Notes: generated from the sequence alone by a model not told the origin. A stretch of 64,000 nucleotides of DNA from Bacteroidaceae bacterium (GCA_017546505.1 JAFYWV010000099.1:62001-126000), one strand, 5' to 3'; counted from the stretch's first letter, positions 47,792-58,245 are shown. Numbers and translations: made by a program.

Positions 47792-50758
47792 TTATCTCAT
47801 CCTGGGAGGCATCATACCGGCCGGAGGAGTCATTCCTGCCGGTGGTGTCATTCCCGGAGGAGGCATCATACCTTCGGGCATATTATACTCACGCGCACCC
47901 TTACCCTTCTTGCTGTCACCACCTGTATTGTTGAACTTGTAGGTCAGGTTCAACATACCATAACTGTATATAGCATTGGTCTCGGAATCCCTACGGTAGA
48001 GAGCCTCAACAACGCGGCTGATATTGCTCTGCTGCTGCAGAATATCAAAAACCTGCAACGACACCGTCAGAGCGTTCTTTGGCAAAAAGCTTGCCGACAA
48101 TTGGGCATTCCACAACAACTCATCGGTGTTGGCATTGGGGTCGCTGTAACCGCGGCGGCTGCTCATTGACAAATTTGTAGAGATGCGGATATTATACCAC
48201 GGCAAGGTATAGTTCACACTTGGACCGTATGAGAAGTTGAACACATTCATCTTGTCCTCGGGCTGCGCAGTTGATTTCGAGTGCGAGTAGCGCAAGAAAC
48301 CACTGAGCGAGATATCCCAGTTATCAGTACGATAGTTTGCCGTCAGTCTCTCGCTCACATTCACCGTCTTGGCCGTACTCTTCACACTGCCCTGCACACC
48401 CTGCATACTGATATATGATACCCTCTCGGAGTAACCGCCATCCGTAAAGGTACTATATGTAAACTTGGTATTTGCCGGTATTGCCGAGTTGAACACAAAG
48501 CCACCGTTCACATTCCAGTTACCGTTGATATTCTCGGGCTGTGTTGTTGTAGCACCGGTAACCTCATTGTATGTAGCCTTGCGTGTAATGGCATTTATTG
48601 TATTCGAATAGCCTGCAAACACATTAATACCACGCTGCGCCTCGGTGTTATACGTATTGAAATTCGCATTCACGCTGTTCGAGAACGAAGGCTTCAATCC
48701 CGGATTACCCTTTGTGATATTCAAAGGATTCGAGTCATCTGTTATATCCAGAAGGTCGGTCATCGATGGCTGCGATGTAGAACCGCGATAACGGATGTTC
48801 AACGTTGTCTGCTTCGACCACTTGTAACGGAAGCGGATGTTCGGCGACACATAATTGAGGACCTTGCGTGTGAGCAGCGTGTCAATGCCCTGATACTTAT
48901 AGTCAAGAGCTGTCAATTGCGGCAACCAGTTGACGCCGGCATTAAGGTTCATCTTCTCTGTCACATATCTGAACGTAACGCCCAACTCGTGTTTCTGTGT
49001 ACGATAGGTAGAGAAACGGCTCAAATCCTTGTCTAGATATTGTTCCAGATTTTCCGGCAGCTCAGGACGTGTAAAATCGGGGCTTACCTCAAGGATATAA
49101 TCAACCAAATCATCAAATTTATATGTTGAACGGTCGGTGTTATTATAGCTGTAGTTATAGCTATAATTTATCTGCAGGAAGAGGTTTTTCAGCAAAGGCT
49201 CCGTATAGCTTGCATTGAGATTGTAGCTCCAGTTGTTACCCGGTGTTGCCGAATAGCGTCGTTGCTTTAGCCCCTTGTCGTCAACAGGCTGCTGATAGTA
49301 TCTCACATCATTCTGCGAATAGCTGTCGTTCTTGCTGTAGGCATAGGAGTAGTTACCCCTGAAAGTCAAGTTACGTCCGGGCTTGTTCAGTTTGCGGTTA
49401 ACCTGCAACCTTGCACTCACCGAAAGGTTCTCGCCCAAAGATAGCGACTCGTTCCTATTGTCATTTATTGCAATATCCTCCAAAGCCTCGGACACCTCGC
49501 CATATTTATCCTTGTCATAGTCACTCTCATAATCGAACGGATTTTCATTGAACGTTGCCGAACGGTTCTCGTTCCAGGCTTCATTGCCCGAATAGCTGAA
49601 TGTGGGAGTGAATATGATGTTTGTCAACGTATCGGGTTTCCACTCAAGACGGAAGTTCGCATTCACCCTTGTCGTGCCGTTCAAGCCTTCGCTACGACTG
49701 TTCGAGAACTGATTTCGTCCAATCTGTGGCATAAAAGTCTCGGTCGAACTCCAGCTCCTTATGTCATTCTTCACGCGGTTGCCACGCACATTGCCACCCA
49801 CTTCAATCTTGTCGTTCTCGTATGCAAAATTGAAACCGGCCAGCTTTGGCGAAGAGATACCGCTGCCGCCAAAACCACCAAATCCACGGCCGCGGCCATC
49901 AGAAAAGCCCTGATCGCCCAAATTGTTTGCCGACAGCACAAGAGTGTACTGGGCATTGTCGTTGTAGTAGCTTGTCGTGTTACGCAAACGGTAGAGCAGA
50001 TGTTCGGCACTGAAATCAGAGCCGCCACCGACATCGGTATTGGAGAAGAAACCGTCAGTAACACCCTTTTTCATCTGCAGGTCGAGCACCGTCTCCTCCT
50101 CACCGTCATCAATTCCTGTCATACGCGTGAAGTCACTCTTCTTGTCATAGAACTTCACCTTGTCAACAGCATCAACCGAGATATTCTTCAATGCCACATC
50201 CTTGTCTGTGCCAAAGAAATCCTTACCCTTCATAAGGATGCGGTTCACTGTCTTTCCGTTAATCTTTATAGTACCATCCTCGGCAATCTCAACACCCGGA
50301 TATTTTTTTATCAGTTCCTCAAGCATTGAGCCCTCGGGCACACGGAAGGCTGCGGTGTTGAACACCAAAGTATCCTCGGCCGCAGTAACAGGGGGCACCT
50401 CTTCACTCACGACAACATCGTCAAGCAACTTGCCGCTGGGCTGCATATCAATCCTGCCCAGTTCACACAACTTGCCACTTTCAATTGTCACATTCCTGTC
50501 AACCGTCTTGCACCCGACGTACGATATACGCGCATAATATTTTCCCGGCTGGACCTTCACGGTTATTTTACCGTCAAGGTCACTTGGTGCACCGACCTTA
50601 AAAACAGAATCGGGCAACGAGTACAGCTGAAGAATAGCCGAGGTCATAGCCTCGCCGGTCTCCTTGTTATACACCTCGGCAGAGAGAGTTCCATCCTTCT
50701 TTTGCGCAAATGCTAAAGAGGAAATGAACAATAAAAAAAGCAATAGACCTTTTTTCAT
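47792..50758 (-). CDS. Outer membrane beta-barrel protein, TonB-receptor-like, with CarboxypepD-like domain
   Basis: The 988-residue protein has a signal peptide (ISSLAFAQ), a CarboxypepD-regulatory-like domain (about residues 25-105), a plug-like segment (residues 120-250, with VEIAEDGTIKINGKTVNRIL) and a long barrel. This is the outer membrane beta-barrel family (OMP_b-brl_3) rather than classical SusC. The barrel ends near FNNTGG and is followed by a short tail of Met/Pro repeats (GMTPPAGMTPPAGMMPPRMR). No SusD partner is adjacent, so the role could be transport of a small substrate or a structural function. Confidence 0.88.
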   Translation of the reverse strand: MKKGLLLFLLFISSLAFAQKKDGTLSAEVYNKETGEAMTSAILQLYSLPDSVFKVGAPSDLDGKITVKVQPGKYYARISYVGCKTVDRNVTIESGKLCELGRIDMQPSGKLLDDVVVSEEVPPVTAAEDTLVFNTAAFRVPEGSMLEELIKKYPGVEIAEDGTIKINGKTVNRILMKGKDFFGTDKDVALKNISVDAVDKVKFYDKKSDFTRMTGIDDGEEETVLDLQMKKGVTDGFFSNTDVGGGSDFSAEHLLYRLRNTTSYYNDNAQYTLVLSANNLGDQGFSDGRGRGFGGFGGSGISSPKLAGFNFAYENDKIEVGGNVRGNRVKNDIRSWSSTETFMPQIGRNQFSNSRSEGLNGTTRVNANFRLEWKPDTLTNIIFTPTFSYSGNEAWNENRSATFNENPFDYESDYDKDKYGEVSEALEDIAINDNRNESLSLGENLSVSARLQVNRKLNKPGRNLTFRGNYSYAYSKNDSYSQNDVRYYQQPVDDKGLKQRRYSATPGNNWSYNLNASYTEPLLKNLFLQINYSYNYSYNNTDRSTYKFDDLVDYILEVSPDFTRPELPENLEQYLDKDLSRFSTYRTQKHELGVTFRYVTEKMNLNAGVNWLPQLTALDYKYQGIDTLLTRKVLNYVSPNIRFRYKWSKQTTLNIRYRGSTSQPSMTDLLDITDDSNPLNITKGNPGLKPSFSNSVNANFNTYNTEAQRGINVFAGYSNTINAITRKATYNEVTGATTTQPENINGNWNVNGGFVFNSAIPANTKFTYSTFTDGGYSERVSYISMQGVQGSVKSTAKTVNVSERLTANYRTDNWDISLSGFLRYSHSKSTAQPEDKMNVFNFSYGPSVNYTLPWYNIRISTNLSMSSRRGYSDPNANTDELLWNAQLSASFLPKNALTVSLQVFDILQQQSNISRVVEALYRRDSETNAIYSYGMLNLTYKFNNTGGDSKKGKGAREYNMPEGMMPPPGMTPPAGMTPPAGMMPPRMR

Positions 50759-50888
50759 AAATCTTTATCAAATACTTTATTTTCAATGTAAGACTGGAAA
50801 TACGACCGAAAGTTTAAATATATTTTGCAAAAATCAGTCAAAATAAAATAAAAACAGCATAAAATGACTTTTTTTTACAATCATACAC

Positions 50889-50896
50889 TACATTTG
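50889..50896 (+). promoter_or_regulatory. Predicted -7 box almost touching the start codon of the next ORF
   Basis: TACATTTG matches TAnnTTTG and lies only 5 bp before the ATG at 50902. With start-site spacing usual for this class the mRNA would be leaderless or nearly so. A T-run at 50870-50877 could serve as the -33 region. Confidence 0.5.
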
Positions 50897-50901
50897 CATC
50901 A

Positions 50902-51318
50902 ATGAAAACAGCAGGACACACACCAGGCACCCCCGGCATTGACGATGACTTCAAGAAAATCGTCGGCACCGCGCCGCCCGCCGGCTTTGGCGAGCCATTC
51001 ATCACAGCCTTCAAAAAGTTGTACAACGGCAAGCCTGACGAGATATCGGCAGCAGCATATACCTGTTCGCTCTTTCTTTCGGCAATTTTCGAAGAGTTCC
51101 CCACTACAACACTCCACACCTTTGTTCACTACATTCAAGAGAATTACAAACGTTTCTCGTTCAACTGCAGAATGTATGAACACATTTTCAAAGAGATGAA
51201 CACCGACACGCCGCAAGCAGTATCAGTCTGTTTGCTCAGCAACACCAACCTGCACACCACACGCAAATGCAGCAAAGATGATATTTTTGAAGCTTTTGAC
51301 TTCTACACCAACCGATAA
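50902..51318 (+). CDS. Hypothetical protein, 138 residues
   Basis: This small soluble protein has no signal peptide or TM segment and no family I recognise. It is mostly helical by appearance (DEISAAAYTCSLFLSAIFEE, TTLHTFVHYIQENYKRFSFN). The reading frame is long and codon use resembles neighbours, and the divergent gap upstream carries a promoter box, so I consider it real. It could be a transcription- or stress-related accessory gene, but nothing shows that. Confidence 0.6.
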   Translation: MKTAGHTPGTPGIDDDFKKIVGTAPPAGFGEPFITAFKKLYNGKPDEISAAAYTCSLFLSAIFEEFPTTTLHTFVHYIQENYKRFSFNCRMYEHIFKEMNTDTPQAVSVCLLSNTNLHTTRKCSKDDIFEAFDFYTNR

Positions 51319-51731
51319 CAGCCATCACTAAAAAAGCGCAAAAACAAACCACAAGACTAAAAGTTCAAATCTTTCACCTTTCTTAAGATTTTTTTTAGCA
51401 TTTTATCCTCTTTTTTTACTATGTTTGCAAGATAAATACAACTTTATGTATTATTTGGGATAATAGAACCCATAAAAATCTTTTTAAACATTTATAAAAA
51501 CATCATTAAAGTAAGGAATAGAAACTATCGACAAAAACCCCACTTAGAAGCTGTTTGGATTTAATCGCCAAGTTTTCATAGCGAGAATAGAATGTTTATC
51601 TATTTTCAAGTGCACATAGCGGTCTATGCAACTGCGAAAAAGAGAGAAACAGACGTTTTAAATATGAAAAACGGCGAAAATGCCGGCTTCTACAAGAAAA
51701 TCTATTTTAAAAACTTAAACACACTCTTATT
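51319..51731 (+). other. 412-bp intergenic region with promoter box, long leader and inverted-repeat element
   Basis: TATGTTTG at 51421-51428 fits a -7 box, which would give the following lipoprotein gene a leader of nearly 300 bases. That leader contains the imperfect inverted-repeat element 51545-51692. I see no credible open reading frame here. The region is AT-rich apart from the element. Confidence 0.6.
51545..51692. repeat. Imperfect inverted-repeat element (MITE-like or structured leader)
   Basis: The ends TAGAAGC and GCTTCTA are exact complements. The inner arm segments also match in order: ATTT/TCGCC near the left and its complement near the right, then GTTTTCAT and ATGAAAAAC. A small hairpin with ATAG/CTAT sits in the middle (51614-51634). 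The arms together are about 30 bp with mismatches. No target duplication is evident. Confidence 0.6.
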
Positions 51732-52664
51732 ATGAACAGGATTTTTTTCAACATAGCTGCAGCTTTACTTCTTGTCGCTTTTGCATCATCTTGCAGCGAA
51801 GAGCCCACAAACACCTACAACCCTTTTGACGAGAACAAAAAGGGAGAATTCCTTTCATCCGATATCACCATCAACAAAAGCACAGACAATTTCACCTTGT
51901 GCGAAACGTGGTCAAACATCACCAGAGACAATGAAAACAGAATAACCGGTTACAAATACAAGTACGAATACAACACAACCACCGGTGACATAACCAACGA
52001 GGAGAGGGTTTGCAGGATAAACTACTTCAAAGACCACACCGGGAAAGACATCATCACAGCCGAGACCGATATTGAATACTATCAGAACCAGAAAGGTATT
52101 CAGAACCAATACACACAAAGATTTGACGAGTCTATTACGCTAAACGAGAACGGACTAATAAACAGGATTGTCACTACAATAAAGAATTTTGAGAATGACA
52201 CCACCATTATGACCACAAGCGAAAGGACATTCTCATACCACGACGACTTCTGCACATCAAGCACATACAACGACAACACCAGCCGCATAACCTACACCTA
52301 TAGCTGGAACGCATACCAGCTTGTAGACATCAGCATTCTCAAGGACAACACCGACGGAATAATCGAGTACGAGAAATACCAGTACACATACGACAAAGAG
52401 CTGTATCTCTATTCGGGAACAGAGTTGTTGCCTTTTGTACAAAGAGGCCTCCCCGAGATTTTTGCCTCAATGGGATATTTTGGCAAATGCACACCCTATG
52501 TGCTCTCCGAGGAGAAATTCAGCAGACGTATAATACACAACAACATCACAACATCTACCGAAATTGACAACAAATACAGTTTCAGCGACAACATAAATTT
52601 TGAGATGAGATACGCTGCACTCTCAAACATATATAGTGATTTTGATATTGTATTCAGAAAATAA
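51732..52664 (+). CDS. Lipoprotein of unknown function
   Basis: The 310-residue product has a lipoprotein signal (LVAFASSC, Cys21) and a beta-rich body with many YxY/TYxY segments (YKYKYEYNTTTGD, RITYTYSWNAYQL, YEKYQYTYDKEL) spaced about 40 residues apart. It may form a beta-strand repeat like YD/RHS or DUF4595-type proteins, to which it has a weak resemblance. It is followed 2 bp later by a sigma-like factor, so the two are probably co-transcribed. Assignment is tentative. Confidence 0.75.
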   Translation: MNRIFFNIAAALLLVAFASSCSEEPTNTYNPFDENKKGEFLSSDITINKSTDNFTLCETWSNITRDNENRITGYKYKYEYNTTTGDITNEERVCRINYFKDHTGKDIITAETDIEYYQNQKGIQNQYTQRFDESITLNENGLINRIVTTIKNFENDTTIMTTSERTFSYHDDFCTSSTYNDNTSRITYTYSWNAYQLVDISILKDNTDGIIEYEKYQYTYDKELYLYSGTELLPFVQRGLPEIFASMGYFGKCTPYVLSEEKFSRRIIHNNITTSTEIDNKYSFSDNINFEMRYAALSNIYSDFDIVFRK

Positions 52665-52666
52665 AG

Positions 52667-53311
52667 ATGTCAAACAATAACGATAAATATTCACAGCTTA
52701 GCGACCAGGAGCTGATAGAGAGACTGACCGCTACACCTGTCGACGAGAAACTGCACAACTACTTCTTTACGAAGAAATGTAAGCAGTTCTTGAGGTATAT
52801 ATCATTGAATATATACCAGTGTGAAAGTGAAAATCAGTTATGGGGCGAGTTCTATGAATTTCTCTCAAAGGACAATTGGGCTGTAATGCGTAACTGGAAA
52901 AACAGGAACGGAGCATCCCTCTACACCTACCTTGCCTACTGCGCAACAAACCATTTCATCCACAAGAAACTGACGGAGAAGAAAGAGCAGGAACAACTTT
53001 TTGTTCCATCGTCACAGGGTACGTACGAACAATTGGCAGGTTTTGTCGAAGAGGAAGAGGAGATTGAGACCTATCCAATCAGGGAAGCATTCAATATGCT
53101 CAGTCAACGCGACCAGACAATACTGCGGGCACTTGTCATTGACGGACACAGCGCACTCGAGGCAGCCCCTGTCATTTGGAAACACATCAAAAACAAAAAG
53201 AACCTGGACGAGATGGACCCCAAGCGAGTGCAATGCACCATTGCAATGGCCAAGCACCGCGCACAACTGGCACTACTCACAAACCTGAGAGAAATATCAA
53301 AGAACCATTAA
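52667..53311 (+). CDS. Sigma-70-like (ECF-type) RNA polymerase sigma factor, tentative
   Basis: The 214-residue protein has no TM segment. The N-terminal half contains a region-2-like helix with FLRYISLNIYQCESENQLWG and ASLYTYLAYCATNHFIHKKL. The C-terminal half has the region-4 style AFNMLSQRDQTILRALVIDG, then SALEAAPVIW, where a HTH recognition helix would lie. It is longer and more divergent than standard ECF factors. It follows a lipoprotein gene; a lipoprotein-sigma pair might form a signalling unit, but no anti-sigma is visible. Confidence 0.65.
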   Translation: MSNNNDKYSQLSDQELIERLTATPVDEKLHNYFFTKKCKQFLRYISLNIYQCESENQLWGEFYEFLSKDNWAVMRNWKNRNGASLYTYLAYCATNHFIHKKLTEKKEQEQLFVPSSQGTYEQLAGFVEEEEEIETYPIREAFNMLSQRDQTILRALVIDGHSALEAAPVIWKHIKNKKNLDEMDPKRVQCTIAMAKHRAQLALLTNLREISKNH

Positions 53312-53347
53312 AAAATATCGCCGACCTAAAAGCCGGCGATATTTTTT
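53311..53347. terminator. Bidirectional terminator between the sigma-like gene and the GNAT gene
   Basis: A stem of 13 bp (AAAAATATCGCCG and its complement) around a 10-base loop, with A and T runs outside, lies between convergent genes; it overlaps both stop codons. Confidence 0.75.
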
Positions 53348-53783
53348 AATCCATATTCATCTTGTAAACATTCGTCTCCCTCTGCTCAAACCCGCAGGAG
53401 CGGTACAAAGCATTTGCAGCCACACGCGACGGACGCGATGTCAGCATCAGCGCCCCATTGCCAAGCCTCTGTGCATATTCAACCGCATACTCAACCATTG
53501 CGCGACCGAACGAACGCCCCCTGACGGCAGCGTCAACCACTACATCCTCAATCCACATCTTGCGACCGGTGGGAGCAAGATACTCACCCAACGTAAGCAT
53601 TGCCACAAACTCCCCGTTGCATTTCCCCAGGAAAAGATGCGATGCAGCACTCTCCACCATCTCCTGCAACTGCCCGGCCGTAAAGACTCTCCCCGACGTC
53701 GACAACTGCGCAAGCAGGCGGTTCACAGACTCCACATAGCAGTCACAAGCCTCTGTCACCTCAAAAATCTCAAGTTCATCCAT
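53346..53783 (-). CDS. GNAT family N-acetyltransferase
   Basis: The 145-residue protein has the GNAT fold: the acetyl-CoA loop RGRSFGRAMVEYA, the strand before it (KMWIEDVVVDAAVRG) and the C-terminal ANALYRSCGFEQRETNVYKM. Substrate is not predictable. It starts 3 bp after the stop of the GHL10 lipoprotein gene, and so is likely in the same operon. Confidence 0.9.
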   Translation of the reverse strand: MDELEIFEVTEACDCYVESVNRLLAQLSTSGRVFTAGQLQEMVESAASHLFLGKCNGEFVAMLTLGEYLAPTGRKMWIEDVVVDAAVRGRSFGRAMVEYAVEYAQRLGNGALMLTSRPSRVAANALYRSCGFEQRETNVYKMNMD

Positions 53784-53786
53784 TGT

Positions 53787-55295
53787 CTACAGTTTGACTT
53801 TGTATTTATAACCTTTCGACTCGTTCTGCATACGGTCGAGCACCGTCACCACAAAGGTATATTTACCATCCAGCCCCTCGGGCAACTTATAGAAAGGTTT
53901 TGATGTTATTGCAACAATATTCTCCACCTTATCAAGTTTCACCTTCTCGCCCTTCCCGAAACAATAGACAACATAGCGATACGGTGCATTCATCTTGTCC
54001 TTGTCAGCTTTCCTATTCAGCAGCCACACAAGCACTTTTTCGCCATCCTCCTCAATGAGCCTTACTCCATCTACCTTTTCAGGAGCTTTATCATCAATGA
54101 ATTCATATCTCGGCATCAATGCCGGATAGCCGAACAGTCCTGTTTCAAGATAGTCGCGATAACCGTCGACATTATTTGCCGCCGATGCCGCATCCCAAAA
54201 ACAAGCCCCCTGCACATTGCCCTGCTCGCGCTGCAACCTGTACTTCTCGGCCTGTTGGTTACCGGTAATGCTTTCTTCATCCTTGGCCTTTACCGTGCGC
54301 TGCACATCCTGGCCAATATACAACGGACGCCCCGAAGCATATTTAGCCCACCATTTCACCAATGTATCATAGTCGGCTGCCTTGTGCCCAATCTCCCAAT
54401 ACACCTGTGGAATACAGTAATCCACCCACCCCTGCTCAATCCAGTAAAGCACGTCGGCATAGAGGTCGTCATAACACTGCAAACCGTTTGTCTTGCTGCC
54501 GAACTCCCAGCTGCCCTCATTGCGGTAAATACCGAACGGAGAGACACCGAACTTCACCCAAGGTTTCACCTCGCGCACAGTGCGGTGCAACTGATGTATC
54601 AAGCTATTCACATTCTCTCTTCTCCACTCGCCCTTGTCAGCTGCGCCACTGTTCTTGAACCACCGGCCATCGGCAAACTCCTTGCCAGCCACAGGATAGG
54701 GGTAGAAATAGTCGTCGATGTGCAAGCCGTCGACATCGTAACGGTTCAGTATATCGCGCACAATGCCGCAAATGTGGTCGCGGTTGCACTGCAATGATGG
54801 ATTGAAATAGAGTTGCCCTTCGTATCTTATGAAATCACCTGGTTTCTTTGCACTCAAATGGTTTGCCGCCACCTTTGTCGTACCTTTTGTGCGTGCACGA
54901 TAAGGATTAATCCAAGCGTGCAGCTCCATATTACGTTTGTGGCACTCATCGACCATAAAAGCCAAGGGGTCCCAGCCCGGAGACTGCCCCTGAACACCTG
55001 TCAGAAAGCGGCTCCACGGCTCGTAACGCGACTCATACAGGGCATCACCCTCCACGCGCACCTGAAATATCACAGCGTTCACATTCACCTTCTGCAAGTT
55101 GTCGAGCATATCGGTGAGATACTTTTTCATCTCCGGCTCACTCATACCGGTAAACTGTCCGTTCACCGCCTGTATCCAAGCACCACGGAATTCACGTTTG
55201 GGATGTTCGGGCACACAGTTGTCAAGGTTTTTCTTGCTTGCACAAGAGAGAAGCAGAAACGCCAACATCAAAAGAGAGAAATATTTCAGTCGCAT
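53787..55295 (-). CDS. Glycosyl hydrolase-like 10 (GHL10/DUF187) lipoprotein
   Basis: The 502-residue protein from the ATG at 55295 (MRLKYFSLLMLAFLLLSCAS) is a lipoprotein. It starts with FRGAWIQAV, contains the GHL10 signatures NAVIFQVRVEGDALY, ELHAWINPYRA, DGLHIDDYFYPYP and FGVSPFGIYRN, and ends with a fibronectin-III-like domain from about residue 415. GHL10 (YngK-like) proteins are predicted glycan hydrolases, possibly acting on surface or cell-wall glycans. The longer frame upstream (to 55415) lacks a leader and is not used. Confidence 0.9.
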   Translation of the reverse strand: MRLKYFSLLMLAFLLLSCASKKNLDNCVPEHPKREFRGAWIQAVNGQFTGMSEPEMKKYLTDMLDNLQKVNVNAVIFQVRVEGDALYESRYEPWSRFLTGVQGQSPGWDPLAFMVDECHKRNMELHAWINPYRARTKGTTKVAANHLSAKKPGDFIRYEGQLYFNPSLQCNRDHICGIVRDILNRYDVDGLHIDDYFYPYPVAGKEFADGRWFKNSGAADKGEWRRENVNSLIHQLHRTVREVKPWVKFGVSPFGIYRNEGSWEFGSKTNGLQCYDDLYADVLYWIEQGWVDYCIPQVYWEIGHKAADYDTLVKWWAKYASGRPLYIGQDVQRTVKAKDEESITGNQQAEKYRLQREQGNVQGACFWDAASAANNVDGYRDYLETGLFGYPALMPRYEFIDDKAPEKVDGVRLIEEDGEKVLVWLLNRKADKDKMNAPYRYVVYCFGKGEKVKLDKVENIVAITSKPFYKLPEGLDGKYTFVVTVLDRMQNESKGYKYKVKL

Positions 55296-55461
55296 ATCTT
55301 TGATTTGTATTTGTTTTGAGATGCGAAGATAACCAAAATTTATCTCATATAAGACATTTAAACCATTTCTTGTAACAATTAACACTCCATATCCATCTAT
55401 TTTGGACAAATACAAACAATATGCCCATTTTTTTTGTAAATTCGCGAGATTGATTTACGAT

Positions 55462-58245
55462 ATGAAGGATAGCAACAAGAACATCATAATAAAAGGCGCA
55501 CGCGTCAACAACCTGAAGAATGTTGACGTAGAAATTCCGCGTGGTAAATTCGTTGTCATCACAGGCCTTTCCGGGTCGGGCAAGTCATCACTTGCCTTTG
55601 ACACGCTCTATGCCGAAGGACAGCGCCGCTATGTAGAGTCTTTGTCATCATACGCCCGCCAGTTCCTTGGGCAGATGAACAAGCCCGAGTGCGATTTCAT
55701 CAAAGGCATACCGCCGGCCATAGCCATTGAGCAGAAGGTCAACAACCGCAACCCGCGCTCCACTGTGGGCACATCGACCGAGATTTATGAATATCTTAAG
55801 CTGCTCTACGCCCGCATCGGCAAGACCTATTCACCCATAAGCGGCAAGCTGGTGAAAAAGGACACGCCGGAGGACCTTGTAACCTGTGTACAGAGCCGCC
55901 CTGAGGGGACAAGATACCTTCTTCTTGCACCCATTCCAAAACGCAAGGGGCGCACTCTCGAGCAACAGTTGCAGATATACCTTCAGCAGGGTTTCACGCG
56001 CATAGCACTGGGCAAGGAGATTATACACATCGAGGAGTACACGCCAAAGAAAGGCGACACCCCCACACTGCTCATCGACCGCCTGACTGTAAGCGAGAGC
56101 AAGGAGTCTGTCAGCCGTCTGCTCGACTCGGCCGAGACAGCCTTTTACGAAGGCAACGGCGCCTGCCAGCTTCAGTTTATGGACGAGGAACAGCCCCACA
56201 GTTTCAACATACGTTTCGAGGCCGACGGCATTGAGTTCGAAGAGCCAACCGAACAGATGTTCTCGTTCAACTCACCCATCGGTGCCTGCCCCGACTGTGA
56301 AGGCTTCGGCCGCATTGTGGGCATCGACGAGGACCTTGTAATCCCTAACAAGACATTGAGCATCTACGACGGAGCAGTCTTCTGTTGGCGAGGCGACAAG
56401 ATGGGCGAATGGAAAACCGAGTTCTGCCGTCGCGCGCCACAGGACGATTTTCCAATCTTTGAACCATATTACAACCTCACACAGGAGCAGAAAGACTACC
56501 TTTGGCACAAAGGCCCTTATATCGAGGAGTATGGCGAGAGCATCTGCATCGACAATTTCTTCAATATGGTAAAAGCCAACCAGTACAAGATACAATACCG
56601 CGTTATGCTTGCACGCTACCGCGGCAAGCCCATCTGCCCCACCTGCCGTGGCACACGATTGAAGAAAGAGGCCACATACGTAAAAGTAGGCGGCACAAGC
56701 ATCACCGAGCTCATTGAAATGCCGGTAACAAAGCTGAAGATATTCTTTGACAACCTCACTCTTGACGAGCACGATGCAGCCATAGCCAAACGCATACTCA
56801 CCGAGATACGCAGCCGCATAGACTGCCTGATGGATGTGGGCTTGGGCTACCTCACCCTCAACCGCCTTAGCAACACCCTCTCGGGTGGCGAGAGCCAACG
56901 CATCAACCTTGTCACCTCATTGGGCAGTGCACTGGTGGGTTCGCTCTACATCCTTGACGAGCCGAGCATAGGACTGCACAGCCGCGACACCGACCGCCTT
57001 ATCAAGGTGCTCTACCGTCTGCGCGACCTGGGCAACACAGTTGTTGTCGTTGAACACGACGAAGAGATCATACGCGCAGCCGACTACATCATCGACGTCG
57101 GCCCCAAAGCCGGCTCGTATGGCGGCAACATCGTCTACCGTGGCGACCTTGCCGACATTGCCCCCGGCAGCAACAGCTACACATTGAAATATCTGCTTGG
57201 CGAGGAGACCATTGACGTTCCAACGCACCGTCGCACGTCAAACAACAAGATAAGCATCAAGGGTGCCCGCGAGAACAACCTCAAAGGCATAAACATTGAT
57301 ATTCCGCTCAACACATTCACCGTTGTGAGCGGTGTCAGCGGCTCGGGCAAGTCGACACTTGTGCGCAACATACTCTACCGTTCACTGATGCGTCACTTTG
57401 GCAACGTCTGCGATGCCCCGGGGCAATGCGAAGGTGTTGAGGGAGCACTCAAGCATCTTGGCGGCATAGAATTCATCGACCAGAACCCCATTGGCAAATC
57501 ATCGCGTTCCAACCCCGTGACATACCTCAAGGTATACGACGACATACGCCACCTCTTTGCACAGCAGCCCCTTGCCAAACAGTTGGGCTTCGGCGCAGGA
57601 CACTTCTCGTTCAATGCCGACGGTGGCCGTTGCGAGGAGTGCAAGGGCGAGGGCACAATCACCGTGTCAATGCAGTTTATGGCCGATTTGAAACTCGAGT
57701 GCGAGGCCTGCCACGGAAAGCGCTTCAAGAACGACGTACTGGAAGTCAAATTCCACGGCAAGAACATATACGACATTCTGGAAATGACCATAGGCGATGC
57801 CATCAACTTTTTCCAGCAACACGGGCAGAAACGCATTGCCGAGAACCTGCAACCGCTGCAGGATGTAGGCCTTGCATACATAAAACTTGGTCAATCGTCA
57901 TCAACCCTCTCGGGCGGTGAGAACCAACGCGTAAAGCTCGCCTATTACCTTAGCCGACAGAGCGACCGCCCCACGATGTTCATTTTTGACGAGCCCACCA
58001 CAGGATTACATTTCCACGACATAAAGAAATTGCTTAAATCGTTCGAGCGCCTGCTTGCACGCGGACATTCATTGGTAGTCATTGAACACAATATGGACGT
58101 AATCAAGTGTGCCGACTACCTCATTGACCTGGGCCCCGAAGGCGGTGAAGAGGGTGGCAATCTTGTTGCCGCCGGTACCCCAGAGGAGGTTGCAAAATGC
58201 GAGGCGTCATATACAGGAAAGTTCCTGAAGGAGAAATTATTATAG
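55462..58245 (+). CDS. uvrA: Excinuclease ABC subunit UvrA
   Basis: UvrA recognises DNA damage with UvrB in nucleotide excision repair. The 927-residue protein from the ATG at 55462 ([20 protein letters not shown]) has two ABC ATPase modules: Walker [10 protein letters not shown] and GVSGSGKST, and LSGGE signatures in each ([22 protein letters not shown]). The zinc-finger pairs are intact (CPDCEG/CPTCRG and [14 protein letters not shown]). It is a single gene, divergent to the GHL10 operon; a bidirectional terminator follows. Confidence 0.96.
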   Translation: MKDSNKNIIIKGARVNNLKNVDVEIPRGKFVVITGLSGSGKSSLAFDTLYAEGQRRYVESLSSYARQFLGQMNKPECDFIKGIPPAIAIEQKVNNRNPRSTVGTSTEIYEYLKLLYARIGKTYSPISGKLVKKDTPEDLVTCVQSRPEGTRYLLLAPIPKRKGRTLEQQLQIYLQQGFTRIALGKEIIHIEEYTPKKGDTPTLLIDRLTVSESKESVSRLLDSAETAFYEGNGACQLQFMDEEQPHSFNIRFEADGIEFEEPTEQMFSFNSPIGACPDCEGFGRIVGIDEDLVIPNKTLSIYDGAVFCWRGDKMGEWKTEFCRRAPQDDFPIFEPYYNLTQEQKDYLWHKGPYIEEYGESICIDNFFNMVKANQYKIQYRVMLARYRGKPICPTCRGTRLKKEATYVKVGGTSITELIEMPVTKLKIFFDNLTLDEHDAAIAKRILTEIRSRIDCLMDVGLGYLTLNRLSNTLSGGESQRINLVTSLGSALVGSLYILDEPSIGLHSRDTDRLIKVLYRLRDLGNTVVVVEHDEEIIRAADYIIDVGPKAGSYGGNIVYRGDLADIAPGSNSYTLKYLLGEETIDVPTHRRTSNNKISIKGARENNLKGINIDIPLNTFTVVSGVSGSGKSTLVRNILYRSLMRHFGNVCDAPGQCEGVEGALKHLGGIEFIDQNPIGKSSRSNPVTYLKVYDDIRHLFAQQPLAKQLGFGAGHFSFNADGGRCEECKGEGTITVSMQFMADLKLECEACHGKRFKNDVLEVKFHGKNIYDILEMTIGDAINFFQQHGQKRIAENLQPLQDVGLAYIKLGQSSSTLSGGENQRVKLAYYLSRQSDRPTMFIFDEPTTGLHFHDIKKLLKSFERLLARGHSLVVIEHNMDVIKCADYLIDLGPEGGEEGGNLVAAGTPEEVAKCEASYTGKFLKEKLL

